IMG/VR virus record: IMGVR_UViG_3300025237_000013
Location: 1 to 33,570 of that record
Direction: 5' to 3' (one strand)
Length of the DNA stretch: 33,570 nt
Origin: a virus
A program made the translations under genes and the position numbers. Within the stretch, counting starts at the first letter, position 1. Every line of letters begins with the position of its first letter. The notes below the pieces were generated by a model. It saw only the letters and a program-made list of their open reading frames with translations, was not told where the DNA came from and ran no database searches. Below, in pieces: positions 1 through 7,580 of the stretch.

Positions 1-1273
1 ATGAAGTAGGTACTATAACAAGGTTAAACATTTTAATTAAAGACTTTAAAAAATCACCTACTTGCATTTTAGGCATCTGACCTTTCTGCAATACGCTATC
101 TACAATTAAATTCGTACAATATATATAACCTGTTGTGCTAACACTTCCAGTTGTGCCTTTCGCTGTTGTAGAAGTTGCTTTCTCTAAAGGTGTGCTACCT
201 GTATCTTCCCATTGTACTTTGTATTCTGACAAAGAAGATGTAAATGTAAATGCTTCATTAGATTGCACTTTGAAATTTATACTTTCTGACAATGTTGTAT
301 CTACAAATACTAATTCATATTGAGCTGTTCCTGTTCCTACTTTATTAAACTCTAAAGCTGTTGTGCCATCATTTATTATAATAGTATAATTAACATCTTC
401 AAATCCTGCTGATGGTGTTACCGTAACAGTATATCTATTTATCTCTGTTGTTTCTGTTGGATATCCTGGATCGGTTTGATTCCCATCTACTTCAACCCCA
501 AAAGAAGTTGCAGCAGAAAAACTTAAAAGACTTGGTGTACCTGTTGTCGTAATATACCCTTTATCTCTTGACATCCACATAAACAACTTCCCAAAATCTG
601 TTGTTCCAAAGAAGTCAGCAGAAAATGTAATACTATATTTTGTTTCTATTGCATCTATAATATGTGATAATTTTATAGCTGGTTTAAGTTCATTAAATAA
701 AATACCGTTTGTTGTACTCGGTAAGGTAGAACTCTTATAAAATATATCATCAGCAGTACCACTATCCCAAACCCAATTCCTAACAGGAGATATCAAAGGG
801 TATATAATGCTTCCGCTTGATAATCCTGTCCCCTCTATTCCTAATTTTACATTACTACTATTGTAAGAATGATTATATGCAGACAAGTCTAAATCATTTA
901 ACATATCTTCACCAAATAAATCAGATAATTTAACTAGGTTATTATAAAATGTAATCTTATAACTAAACACTTTGCCATCTCTTAAAGTTGCACTATCTAA
1001 TTCTATAACACCATCTTTAAATGGCATATAGTTTAATTCTAGATTTGCACTTGCTCTTGTGGTTGAATCAAAACCACCTGTAATATCTGCGTTATACCAA
1101 TGTTTAAAAATCTTATTATTACAAGGTGATGCTGGTATTGTAAATGATTGCGTGTAGTCTGTAAATACTTTAGAAAGGTCGTTAATATTCTGAACAGAAC
1201 TATTTAAGGTTACATTCTCATCCTTAAACAATTCTACTTTTTCCCCTCCTATATAAACGTTTAATTTGTACAT
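1..1273 (-). CDS. Tail protein, N-terminal part (cut by window edge)
   Basis: The minus strand is open from ATG at 1273 to the window edge, giving 424 residues and no stop. The protein begins MYKLNVYIGGEKVELFKDEN and is rich in beta-prone, Ser/Thr/Asn stretches, as expected for a tail-tip or baseplate-like virion protein. The start is set by a TAATG overlap: the stop of the upstream gene shares one base with this ATG. It belongs to the tail operon that begins at 3367. The open frame at the right edge (33570 down to 32893) reads like the C-terminal part of the same family of proteins, so the gene is probably split by linearisation of a circular genome. Joining the edges directly gives an in-frame TAG, so some bases are missing. 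Assignment to the tail rests on position and composition; exact role unknown. Confidence 0.75.
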   Translation of the reverse strand, partial: MYKLNVYIGGEKVELFKDENVTLNSSVQNINDLSKVFTDYTQSFTIPASPCNNKIFKHWYNADITGGFDSTTRASANLELNYMPFKDGVIELDSATLRDGKVFSYKITFYNNLVKLSDLFGEDMLNDLDLSAYNHSYNSSNVKLGIEGTGLSSGSIIYPLISPVRNWVWDSGTADDIFYKSSTLPSTTNGILFNELKPAIKLSHIIDAIETKYSITFSADFFGTTDFGKLFMWMSRDKGYITTTGTPSLLSFSAATSFGVEVDGNQTDPGYPTETTEINRYTVTVTPSAGFEDVNYTIIINDGTTALEFNKVGTGTAQYELVFVDTTLSESINFKVQSNEAFTFTSSLSEYKVQWEDTGSTPLEKATSTTAKGTTGSVSTTGYIYCTNLIVDSVLQKGQMPKMQVGDFLKSLIKMFNLVIVPTS

Positions 1274-2433
1274 TAGTAAACATCATTTATAACATTATTA
1301 GCATAGTCAAAATCTATTGTATAGTTTATTAAACTATCGTTTATGTGTTTCTTATAATCTAAATTAGAAGTAGCAACACTAGCAGGTTTATCATCTACCC
1401 ACACAAACTCACTTAGCAACACTTGTCTAAGCACATCCTCTTGTTCTTCACCTACCCAACCACTATTTAAACTAATGCTTTCTCTACCGTTAACATTGTA
1501 ATCTTTAATCTGGTGCTTCTCTACACTATAAGTTTCTGTGGATGGTTGATATAAACTAGAGTTGTAATTATCTTTAGATATTTTTATCTTTTCTCTAGAT
1601 GCCTTAAACATATATATTTGTTGTAGCAATCCATTACGATCATAAAACTTAATAGTGTTATATGTATATTTACATTCTTCTATATTGTTTACTGTAATAG
1701 TCTCTAATACTACGCTATCTCTTATTAAATCTATTGTGTCTATTGTGTTATCAGATACCGCTTCTGCAAATGTATTAAAACAAGTATTAACTTGATACGT
1801 TCCACTATCTGCTAAAACTCTAGCTTTAAAGCTATCTATTTGATTCTGTATAATACTAACATACTGATTTTTATCATAGCTTTCAGCACTAGAATAAGCA
1901 GAAGATAAATCATCTGTTTCTATTAACACACTTCCGTTATAGTATTTAACTGTATCAACTCCATCATCAGATTCTCCAGCAAACAAACCTAATTTAATAG
2001 GTTTATCAATAGGGTTATTAATTACGTTTGTAAAGAAATTTGTACCTGCGTAGTTTATACCATCTACAAAATACCCATAACCATCAACCGCTAAAACTAA
2101 ATCCGTAGTATATAATTGAGATGATCCTGATGTAGTAACTACTACTTTACTTTCAACCCAAAGTGTGTCTATAAATCCAGATAATGTATCATCATAAGCA
2201 TCTCTGTTATGATTAAATTCATCTCTTATTAATTGGCTGAACTCAAATGTTATCTCTAATGATGTAGCTGTTAAAGCATTTTTTGCTATTGTGTATGTTG
2301 CTGATGCTGGTCTATCATCTACTTCGTGTCCGCTCCAAATCCTAAGACTTAGAGTGGCTGTTAGTATATAAGCCGCTGCATCTACTCTGCGATAAAAAGG
2401 ACTTCTACTATTTAATCTTTGTACGTATGCCAT
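1273..2433 (-). CDS. Putative tail/baseplate structural protein
   Basis: 386 aa, with no recognised enzymatic motif. The N-terminus MAYVQRLNSRSPFYRR and the alternating beta-strand pattern, with many Thr, Ser, Asn and aromatic residues, resemble virion proteins encoded between the tail-completion gene and tail-tip genes in Bacteroidetes phages. It overlaps the next gene by one base (TAATG at 1271-1275) and starts at the final base of the preceding gene, so translation is coupled through the whole tail operon. Expected to be part of the distal tail or baseplate. This function is inferred from synteny only. Confidence 0.6.
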   Translation of the reverse strand: MAYVQRLNSRSPFYRRVDAAAYILTATLSLRIWSGHEVDDRPASATYTIAKNALTATSLEITFEFSQLIRDEFNHNRDAYDDTLSGFIDTLWVESKVVVTTSGSSQLYTTDLVLAVDGYGYFVDGINYAGTNFFTNVINNPIDKPIKLGLFAGESDDGVDTVKYYNGSVLIETDDLSSAYSSAESYDKNQYVSIIQNQIDSFKARVLADSGTYQVNTCFNTFAEAVSDNTIDTIDLIRDSVVLETITVNNIEECKYTYNTIKFYDRNGLLQQIYMFKASREKIKISKDNYNSSLYQPSTETYSVEKHQIKDYNVNGRESISLNSGWVGEEQEDVLRQVLLSEFVWVDDKPASVATSNLDYKKHINDSLINYTIDFDYANNVINDVY

Positions 2434-2909
2434 TATAAAAGTTTGTTTATATCTAATGCGAAAGCATCGACTAATTCTGTGCTTAATTTTTTAAATTCTT
2501 TTTCAAAAGGTTCTGTTAAAAACAATGTTTCTTTAATCCCTTCTCTTTTTATTTTCCTTGCTATTGCAAATGCTAAGCCTTTTAACTTGCTTTCTGTTTG
2601 CTTTACAAAGCTACCTGTTTTTAAATCTCTTAATCTAATAGGTTTCTTTTTAATCCATTTTAATATAGGTGCTGTTGGTGGTTGACTTCCTTTTCTTCTA
2701 CCTTTATCTACGTTCATTCCGTAGTCTTCCATATCAATACTAAATCTAAAGTTGCCTGTTTTAAATACCTTTAAATCATAAGATAAAGACTTCCTTAAAT
2801 TACCACTACTATCTATTACTCTACCCCTTCTACTTGCTCCTAGATTTATCTTGGCTAACTTTATTACACGCTTACCAAAGTTATCTAATTCTTTCTTTGT
2901 CTCTAGCAT
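2433..2909 (-). CDS. Putative tail completion / HK97 gp10-like protein
   Basis: 158 aa, basic. It opens with a Lys-rich helical segment (FGKRVIKLAKINLGASRRG) followed by SGNLRKSLSYDLK and an Arg/Lys-rich middle (VDKGRRKGSQPPTAPILKWI). The pattern of an N-terminal helix, a 'G.LR.SL' strand and a 'V..G....' turn before a basic segment is typical of HK97 gp10-like tail-completion proteins that join head and tail. It overlaps the gene before it by 7 nt, and its last codon abuts the 386-aa protein. Placement directly after the 154-aa putative terminator fits a neck or tail-completion role. Moderate confidence from pattern and synteny. Confidence 0.5.
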   Translation of the reverse strand: MLETKKELDNFGKRVIKLAKINLGASRRGRVIDSSGNLRKSLSYDLKVFKTGNFRFSIDMEDYGMNVDKGRRKGSQPPTAPILKWIKKKPIRLRDLKTGSFVKQTESKLKGLAFAIARKIKREGIKETLFLTEPFEKEFKKLSTELVDAFALDINKLL

Positions 2910-3367
2910 ATACTTTGAGTGTTTGGAATATCAACCGTAAATGTTAAACTCCAACCAGCCAATAAGTTTTCATAGCTATCTTCAAAAGGATCAGCCGAAC
3001 CATTACCATTTAAATAATATAAGTCATCTGCTAACGTTCCCTTTTTTAGAGACAGGTTTAAACCATTTACAACAGATAGCATTGTGTTTAATATATCTTG
3101 CTTATCATCATTCCCAAAGAAAGGTTCGTTTGTATCTTTAACATCTAACTTAGATAAATTAACTATATCCATACAAGAAACTGTTATTTCCATCTGTATA
3201 ATATTATCTAAGAAGTTTGCATTACCTACTAATATATGTGCCAAAGGAAATATAGTTCGCTTGTTTAAGTCTACTTCTTCTAATGTTTTAAGCGTAACCG
3301 TATTGATATGATCGCTTGTATCTAAGTAGTTTTTTATAGCTGTTGTAATTTCGTAGAATCCTTTCAT
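2903..3367 (-). CDS. Putative tail terminator-like protein, first gene of the tail operon
   Basis: 154 aa (MKGFYEITTAIKNYLDTSDHI...). The short N-terminal helix followed by alternating strands, and the size, resemble tail-terminator or minor tail proteins encoded before a gp10-like gene; there is no decisive motif. The ATG at 3367 is joined directly to a GTCTTATTAAT element that recurs before three other late genes, so the mRNA is probably leaderless and starts at this codon. A terminator at 3405-3436 insulates it from the small gene upstream. Function is inferred from position; the start is well supported. Confidence 0.6.
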   Translation of the reverse strand: MKGFYEITTAIKNYLDTSDHINTVTLKTLEEVDLNKRTIFPLAHILVGNANFLDNIIQMEITVSCMDIVNLSKLDVKDTNEPFFGNDDKQDILNTMLSVVNGLNLSLKKGTLADDLYYLNGNGSADPFEDSYENLLAGWSLTFTVDIPNTQSIC

Positions 3368-3400
3368 ATTAATAAGACTATAAAAGTAGTTTTTGTTATA
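3368..3400 (-). promoter_or_regulatory. Late ECF-like promoter P3367 (tail operon)
   Basis: Minus-strand TATAAC (3400-3395), 16 nt, GTCTTATTAAT (3378-3368), then ATG of the tail operon. The same element occurs upstream of 26548, 29118 and 30491. The AAC...GTCT spacing is that of ECF-sigma promoters, and GTCT lies 11 to 8 nt before the ATG, which predicts a start at or next to the A of the ATG. Confidence 0.7.
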
Positions 3401-3404
3401 TCAC

Positions 3405-3436
3405 ATAAAAAACCCCACTAAATTAATAGTGAGGTT
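3405..3436 (-). terminator. Intrinsic terminator after the 62-aa gene
   Basis: Inverted repeat AACCCCACTA (3411-3420) / TAGTGAGGTT (3427-3436) with one mismatch and a 6-nt loop. On the minus strand it is followed by a T run, so it ends transcripts of 3460-3648 just before the late promoter P3367. Confidence 0.7.
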
Positions 3437-3459
3437 AGTAATTATATAAAATTTAATTA

Positions 3460-3648
3460 TTAAAAGAATCTTAATACATCTCTTTTTAATTCCATTGTTT
3501 GAATCCAATCGTTATTAGAATCAAATGCTGACCATTCTCTAGACTCTAAAGAACCATTGGTAATAGTACCAGCAAAAACATTATTTACAAAAACATCATA
3601 TTCTCCTGAACATTTTTTCTTAGTTGTTATTTTTTTTGATATTGTCAT
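3460..3648 (-). CDS. Small unknown protein, moron-like, with own promoter and terminator
   Basis: 62 aa, basic N-terminus (MTISKKITTKKK) then YDVFVNNVFAGTITNGS and W-containing REWSAFDSNNDW. I do not recognise it. The repeated 'vfVNNvFaGtI' strand pattern suggests a small beta-sheet protein. It is a one-gene unit: a host-type promoter (3678-3709) and a terminator (3405-3436) flank it. Its promoter and 5' leader are nearly identical to those of the plus-strand gene at 30608 (shared GTATAAGCAATAA and TAGAAATTATGACA), so the two were probably built from the same expression cassette. This suggests a moron-type accessory gene, or an early gene lying between terminase/chaperone and tail genes. Confidence 0.7.
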   Translation of the reverse strand: MTISKKITTKKKCSGEYDVFVNNVFAGTITNGSLESREWSAFDSNNDWIQTMELKRDVLRFF

Positions 3649-3677
3649 AATTTCTATTGTTTTAGTTATTGCTTATA

Positions 3678-3709
3678 CAAATATAAAGAACATATATATA
3701 CTGTGCAAG
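3678..3709 (-). promoter_or_regulatory. Host-type promoter for the 62-aa gene
   Basis: Minus strand: CTTG (3709-3706), 20 nt starting CACAGTA, TATATTTG (3685-3678). This matches the Bacteroidetes TTTG/TAnnTTTG consensus. The TTGCACAGTA extension recurs at 9854 and 18101. Confidence 0.75.
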
Positions 3710-3720
3710 TTTATTTGCAT

Positions 3721-4439
3721 TTATTTTTTTATTTGTTCTAACTCTTGTTTCTCTTTTGTAAACACCAACCATGTTAAACATGCGTGTAAACTTAGCTCTG
3801 TAACTTTGTCAAATCTCGTAAGGTCTCCATCAGCAATTGCGAAGATTGACGAATACCATCCCCACTTGCTCCCAAATTGTCCTCGTGCTGTAAGGTCTTC
3901 TGTATTTGATCCTCCAAATATGGCAGGGTAGCTTTCAACAAGTCGTTCGTTAAATGATAAAAAAAAACCATCGCTCCTTGAAATACTCCTAAAGGTGCTT
4001 GTAACATTTCACTTGCATACTTTTCTGATCCCTCGTACTTTTCTATTTGATATAAGCTATTCTTTTTAAAAGTTATAGGTCTATACATTACAGCCATAGC
4101 TCTATTAAAAGTATCTTCATCTTTAAAATAATCATCTAAATCTATCTTCTCACCTAAGCTAATAGCTTCTAGGTCTGGAATGAAACCGTAAGTAGTTCCG
4201 TTCATTGTAAAAGTAGGTTGAAACTTAGCTTCTTCATTTAATGCTTTTGTAATTATATTTACAGCTTCATCAAACTTACTAAAATCTATATCTCTAATGC
4301 CTTGATTAATATTACAAAATATCTCTACTGTTTTCCTATCTATGTAGTCTTGATTAGTTTTACCTTTAACAGCTTTTTGGTAATCGTTATACTGTTGTAT
4401 TGTAATCTCGTTTAGATTCTCTGGTATTGTTATCTCCAT
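3721..4439 (-). CDS. Tail assembly chaperone, long -1 frameshift product (GT-like)
   Basis: The first 160 codons of the gene starting at 4439 lead to MVFF, encoded over a run of nine T on the minus strand. Slipping back one base there opens a frame of 79 further codons, beginning LSFNERLVES and ending KEKQELEQIKK at TAA 3721-3723. That frame has no ATG of its own and is closed by a TGA about 16 codons upstream of the T run, so it can be reached only by frameshifting. Its content (SKWGWYSSIFAIADGD, LSLHACLTWLVFTKE) is protein-like and resembles a sequence type common in Bacteroidetes phage tail-chaperone loci. Length arithmetic fits exactly (239 aa from 719 nt with -1). A programmed frameshift is the norm for tail assembly chaperones (lambda G/GT). 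An indel in the sequence is the alternative. Confidence 0.6.
3792..4439 (-). CDS. Putative tail assembly chaperone, 0-frame product (G-like)
   Basis: 215 aa. Starts MEITIPENLNEITIQQYNDY and continues with a mostly helical body (GEKIDLDDYFKDEDTFNRAMAVMYRPI, LGVFQGAMVFFYHL), ending TLRDLTKLQS. The 'LG..QGAMVFFYHL..DLL' segment is typical of the tail-chaperone-like proteins of Bacteroidetes phages. It follows the 46-aa gene and terminase (4439/4440 abut). A T9 slip site at 3959-3967 permits a -1 shift to a 239-aa product. The role would be to load and protect the tape measure before tail polymerisation. It lies apart from the tape measure gene here, which weakens the synteny argument. Confidence 0.55.
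   Translation of the reverse strand: MEITIPENLNEITIQQYNDYQKAVKGKTNQDYIDRKTVEIFCNINQGIRDIDFSKFDEAVNIITKALNEEAKFQPTFTMNGTTYGFIPDLEAISLGEKIDLDDYFKDEDTFNRAMAVMYRPITFKKNSLYQIEKYEGSEKYASEMLQAPLGVFQGAMVFFYHLTNDLLKATLPYLEDQIQKTLQHEDNLGASGDGIRQSSQLLMETLRDLTKLQS
3957..3968 (-). other. Candidate -1 ribosomal slip site (GTTTTTTTTTAT)
   Basis: On the minus strand the zero-frame codons are GTT TTT TTT TAT. The run contains the classical T TTT TTT heptamer. A -1 slip enters the 79-codon frame that ends at 3721. Confidence 0.6.
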
Positions 4440-4580
4440 TTATAAACTCTTTAAAAATTCTACTATAATATCTTTACTTGGAATTTCTTTTGTATCAAGT
4501 ATATCTACATCTTTAACAGTTGTATTTATTTGTGTAGTTATAACACCATCTACTTCTATCATTACTCTTATTCTTTTCAT
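4440..4580 (-). CDS. Small unknown protein (46 aa) between terminase and chaperone
   Basis: 46 aa, MKRIRVMIEVDGVITTQINT through IIVEFLKSL. Its ATG overlaps the terminase stop by one base, and its stop abuts the ATG of the next gene (4439), so it is tightly coupled at both ends and very likely real. The amphipathic strand-turn-strand-helix layout gives no function. Confidence 0.7.
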   Translation of the reverse strand: MKRIRVMIEVDGVITTQINTTVKDVDILDTKEIPSKDIIVEFLKSL

Positions 4581-5812
4581 TATAGTACGTTGTATATTCC
4601 TTTGTTTTGATTTGCAAAGTAGTAAGCTAATACATATCTTATTGGATCAATCCTGTGATTGTAAGCATCAATAGGTACATTAGCTTTCTTACTTAACCAT
4701 ATATAATTGTTAAACTCTTTTATAATCTCTAAGCTATCCTTATCTACTATTATCTCAAAGTCTTGCATTAAACTAATACCACTTGTAATACTTCCTTGCC
4801 CTTTTATAGATGCTTCTATATTTAAACCTCTATCTTCTAACTCTGAAATAAGTCTTGGCTCTGCACTATCTCCTATTATTAGATTATCTTTAGCATGGTA
4901 CTTATTTAATGTATATATCTCGCTTGTGCTTAATCCTTGTTTTCCATAGCACTCTCTTACATATAACTTCTTTCTACTATTATCTATTGCTACTTCTATT
5001 AAGGTTGTAGGATCAATACTAAAACCGTAATCTTGTCCAAAGATACTACTAATATTTTGATTAAACTCTCCTATCTTCCAATTATTAAATATAACCCCAT
5101 CTGCTTTATCTAGCCAACCACCTAATACTATATGCTCATACTTCTTTGGATTGTTTAATTTAAGTTGATCAAAGTATTTTAGTATCTCATCTGGCACAAA
5201 CTCTAAGCAATCTAAGTAAGATGTATGTATATAACAAACGTTATCTTTAACACCATTAAACCCACTTGGTATTCCTCTAGATTCAAAGTACTTCTTATAT
5301 ATAAAGTGTTCTTTAGATGCAGGGTTTAATATAATAATCTTTATGTTATTGTTTGCATCTGATTTCTTATTACCTCTAATAGATAATAGTATCTTTGTGT
5401 ATATTTCTTCTTCTGTAAGTTCTTCTCCTTCTTCTAATACCCAACAGCTAAAATCTTTAAACCCTTTAACGTTTGCAGTTTGTATTCCACTACCAGCTTT
5501 TATACCTTTGAATACTATCTTAGCTTTGTTAAAGTTACTCTCTATTCTATTTGTTGATATTGTAAACTGATCTTCTAAGTTAAGCATATCAATCTTCTCT
5601 GTAACCTCTGGAAATATACTATCTCTACTTGAAGCAGAAGTATAACGAGTGTACAAAGTTCTATGTTCATATTTCAAAGCACCATTTACAACAGCAGTAG
5701 AAACAGCAAAAGACTTTTGCGAGAATCTACCACCTGTAACTATAAAGATATCTACATCTTTAGGTAAATTAAATAATGGTTTAAACTTCTTACTTATATT
5801 AATCTTCTCCAT
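4580..5812 (-). CDS. terL: Terminase large subunit
   Basis: 410 aa, the DNA-packaging motor ATPase and headful nuclease. N-terminal ATPase domain: Walker A-like TGGRFSQKS at residues 26-34 (Gln replaces the usual Gly before Lys-Ser), Walker B CWVLEEGEE at about 123-131, and coupling motif ILNPASKEH near 156. C-terminal RNase H-like nuclease: acidic residues in GQDYG (D261), IIGDSAEP (D315) and NHRIDPIRY (D389). This arrangement is that of the Terminase_3/XtmB family, and 410 aa is a normal length. It overlaps the small subunit gene by 14 nt. Acts on concatemeric DNA at the portal encoded at 24427-26208. Confidence 0.93.
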   Translation of the reverse strand: MEKINISKKFKPLFNLPKDVDIFIVTGGRFSQKSFAVSTAVVNGALKYEHRTLYTRYTSASSRDSIFPEVTEKIDMLNLEDQFTISTNRIESNFNKAKIVFKGIKAGSGIQTANVKGFKDFSCWVLEEGEELTEEEIYTKILLSIRGNKKSDANNNIKIIILNPASKEHFIYKKYFESRGIPSGFNGVKDNVCYIHTSYLDCLEFVPDEILKYFDQLKLNNPKKYEHIVLGGWLDKADGVIFNNWKIGEFNQNISSIFGQDYGFSIDPTTLIEVAIDNSRKKLYVRECYGKQGLSTSEIYTLNKYHAKDNLIIGDSAEPRLISELEDRGLNIEASIKGQGSITSGISLMQDFEIIVDKDSLEIIKEFNNYIWLSKKANVPIDAYNHRIDPIRYVLAYYFANQNKGIYNVL

Positions 5813-6065
5813 CTGTGAAGTTGATACTAGGTATTCCCATCTTATCTCCTTTAGTTGTAATGTCTACTTTTTGTTGAGGTTTGCCATAGAAATATTCAAA
5901 GAATAATTTAACCGCCCAATTCTGCTTTTTACCTAATCCATCTTTTAAAGCCTCTAGAGCCACTTTATTTAATGGCGTAAGGTTTTCTATTAGCTTCTGT
6001 TCTTCTGCCTTAGCTTTACGCCCAGCGTTCTTATTACCTCCGTTGTTCTTTCTTCCGTCTTCCAT
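5799..6065 (-). CDS. terS: Terminase small subunit-like protein
   Basis: 88 aa, very basic and Gly/Asn-rich N-terminus (GRKNNGGNKNAGRKAKAEEQKLIENL), then a helical segment ending VKLFFEYFYGKPQQKVD. The 'GRPK.EEQKLIE.L.....AL.AL..G...K...VKLFFEY.YGKPKQ' pattern is characteristic of short terminase small subunits in Bacteroidetes phages. It would recognise the packaging site and recruit the large subunit. It overlaps terL by 14 nt, which supports the pairing. Confidence 0.8.
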   Translation of the reverse strand: MEDGRKNNGGNKNAGRKAKAEEQKLIENLTPLNKVALEALKDGLGKKQNWAVKLFFEYFYGKPQQKVDITTKGDKMGIPSINFTDGED

Positions 6066-6088
6066 AAATCAATTAAAATCATTAATGA

Positions 6089-6289
6089 TTAATCTAATAC
6101 TTTATCACCATCTGTAATATAGCGTTTGTTTTCTTTTCTGTTATCATAAACAGTCTTCCCATTTTCTTGCTTTTCACATAAACATTCATCACCTCTTAAA
6201 GTAAATACTTCAAAGATTTCTAAGTCTTTAAACTTTTTTAAAGTTGCTGCTTTAAATGATTCTCTTTTTAATTCTTTCTTTTTTGCCAT
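6089..6289 (-). CDS. Small unknown basic protein (66 aa)
   Basis: 66 aa starting MAKKKELKRESFKAATLKKF, with a possible single strand pair around EIFEVFTLRGDECLCEKQENG containing a C-x-C. Not recognised. Seven bases separate it from the lipoprotein gene upstream, and it runs co-directionally into terS. Cytoplasmic by composition. Confidence 0.65.
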   Translation of the reverse strand: MAKKKELKRESFKAATLKKFKDLEIFEVFTLRGDECLCEKQENGKTVYDNRKENKRYITDGDKVLD

Positions 6290-6295
6290 TGTTAT

Positions 6296-6559
6296 TTAAT
6301 TTATTGTTTTACATTTAATAGTTTGTACTCTTACTTTATCACTACCAGATATTACTTGACCATCTTGTTCACACGAAGCATCATAAGATGTATAACCTAT
6401 ACTAAGTTTACTTGTTACAATTCCGTTATTATAAACAACCTTATATGTTCTAGTTTCTAATTCACATTCACATATTTCTTTATCTGGTAATTCTAATACA
6501 TCGTTTATACTACAACTTGTTAGTAGTAATATAATTAATAATTTTGTTAAGTTTTTCAT
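6296..6559 (-). CDS. Putative small lipoprotein
   Basis: 87 aa. N-terminal signal MKNLTKLLIILLLTSC with a lipobox LTSC (lipidated Cys16), then a short acidic linker and a beta-rich domain with four further cysteines (CECE, ASCEQD, TIKCK). It would be exported and anchored in the outer or inner membrane. Phage lipoproteins of this kind can act in superinfection exclusion or lysis, but nothing here decides which. It lies away from the lysis genes, so a role at the host envelope during infection is more likely than spanin function. Confidence 0.7.
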   Translation of the reverse strand: MKNLTKLLIILLLTSCSINDVLELPDKEICECELETRTYKVVYNNGIVTSKLSIGYTSYDASCEQDGQVISGSDKVRVQTIKCKTIN

Positions 6560-6565
6560 TTGTTT

Positions 6566-6715
6566 CTATCTTTTAATTTCTAAGTAAATATATCTAATAG
6601 CCCATATAATAGCAAATACAGTCCATAATACAGGGAAGCTATCTCCTGTTGAAGTGTTAGCCATTATTAAACATCCATAAGTTCCTGTAACTGCAATTAT
6701 TCTATCTTCTGTCAT
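6566..6715 (-). CDS. Small membrane protein (49 aa)
   Basis: 49 aa, MTEDRIIAVTGTYGCLIMAN then SFPVLWTVFAIIWAIRYIYLEIKR: one clear transmembrane segment near residues 27-43 followed by a basic tail, so the C-terminus is predicted to be cytoplasmic. It ends 6 nt before the lipoprotein gene. A TATATTTG -7 box lies upstream at 6738-6745 without a convincing -33. Function unknown. Confidence 0.6.
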   Translation of the reverse strand: MTEDRIIAVTGTYGCLIMANTSTGDSFPVLWTVFAIIWAIRYIYLEIKR

Positions 6716-6765
6716 TGTTTTAAGTTTTAATGTTTATCAAATATATATAATATAAATGATATAAC

Positions 6766-6999
6766 CTAATATATTAACTTATTATTTTTAAAGTCTATAT
6801 CTTTACAACCATATTTGTCTTTTACTTCTTCCGCTAATTCTTTTAGTTCGCTATTGTATTTATCAGCTGCTTGTGTTAAAGAATAGTTTTGCATAGAATT
6901 ATAACCTAATTGCAATACAGTACTTCCGATTGCATCAGATAGCTTTTTATATTGATCCTTTTCTTTTGTTGATAGTTTACTCTTTGGTTTCGTATTCAT
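6766..6999 (-). CDS. Small unknown helical protein (77 aa)
   Basis: 77 aa, MNTKPKSKLSTKEKDQYKKL, Lys/Tyr/Leu-rich, with predicted long helices (NSELKELAEEVKDKY) and a GCKDIDFKNNKLIY tail. Not recognised. It overlaps the upstream 133-aa gene by 23 nt, consistent with coupling. Confidence 0.6.
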   Translation of the reverse strand: MNTKPKSKLSTKEKDQYKKLSDAIGSTVLQLGYNSMQNYSLTQAADKYNSELKELAEEVKDKYGCKDIDFKNNKLIY

Positions 7000-7378
7000 T
7001 GTATATAACTTTTAGTTCTCTTAACATTGATATCCAACAGCTAGAACAAGATGTTTGCTTCTGGTTCTTATTGAATGTTTTGTTGTATATGATTAATAGT
7101 GCTTCTCTTTGTGTTATGTTTAATCTACTTGTGCTTTTACTATATATTTCTTTTAGGTAATTGTATTCCTTTTCTTCTAAACATTCTACTTTATAAGGAA
7201 ACATTTTATTAAGTTTCTCTTTTCTTTTATCACATCCGCAGTCATCAAATAATAAATCTACTACTTTCTTAATACCTGTTGCTTTAGTTATCTTTTCAAT
7301 GGTATCTCCTAAACCTTTAGACTTCTTCCATTTCTTATACTCGTTTGTTCTTTTATCTTTAGGTTCTTTTGCTTTCAT
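6977..7378 (-). CDS. Cys-containing phage protein of unknown function (133 aa)
   Basis: 133 aa. Lys-rich start, then GLGDTIEKITKATGIKKVVD followed by DDCGCDKRKEKLNKMFPY, a block I recognise as recurrent in flavobacterial phages and prophages, always without assigned function. A second half contains TSCSSCW (C-x-x-C). The CGC and CSSC pairs could bind a metal. It lies between the sigma factor block and terminase, overlapping neighbours on both sides (20 and 23 nt). Confidence 0.7.
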   Translation of the reverse strand: MKAKEPKDKRTNEYKKWKKSKGLGDTIEKITKATGIKKVVDLLFDDCGCDKRKEKLNKMFPYKVECLEEKEYNYLKEIYSKSTSRLNITQREALLIIYNKTFNKNQKQTSCSSCWISMLRELKVIYNEYETKE

Positions 7379-7580
7379 ACTTTCGTAGTTCGTTATCTAT
7401 TTCTTTTTCTGTCTCCCAAATAATTATACTATCTTTTAATGTATCGTAATTATCTGGATTTTTTAATTTAAGTAACCTATTATACTTCTCTGTTTTTCTA
7501 TCACTTTTTTCAATGCGTAATTTTATTTCTTCTATATCATCTTCATCTGTAAGTAGCTCTCCATTTTTAAAGTATTCCAT
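7359..7580 (-). CDS. Small charged unknown protein (73 aa)
   Basis: 73 aa, MEYFKNGELLTDEDDIEEIK onward, highly charged, with two probable helices and a short strand pair at the start (YFKNGELLTDE). Overlaps the sigma factor gene by 14 nt and the 133-aa gene by 20 nt, so it is probably translated in concert with them. No family recognised. Confidence 0.6.
   Translation of the reverse strand: MEYFKNGELLTDEDDIEEIKLRIEKSDRKTEKYNRLLKLKNPDNYDTLKDSIIIWETEKEIDNELRKYESKRT

Noticed and set aside
135-323. Plus-strand open frame opposite the tail protein
   Set aside because: Antisense shadow of a long, coupled minus-strand gene; no promoter or leader. The same holds for plus-strand frames at 2419, 2941, 3084, 3557, 4707, 5343, 5649, 6930, 11700, 13379, 14674, 22526, 23770, 24935, 27183, 27607, 27901, 31811 and 32270.
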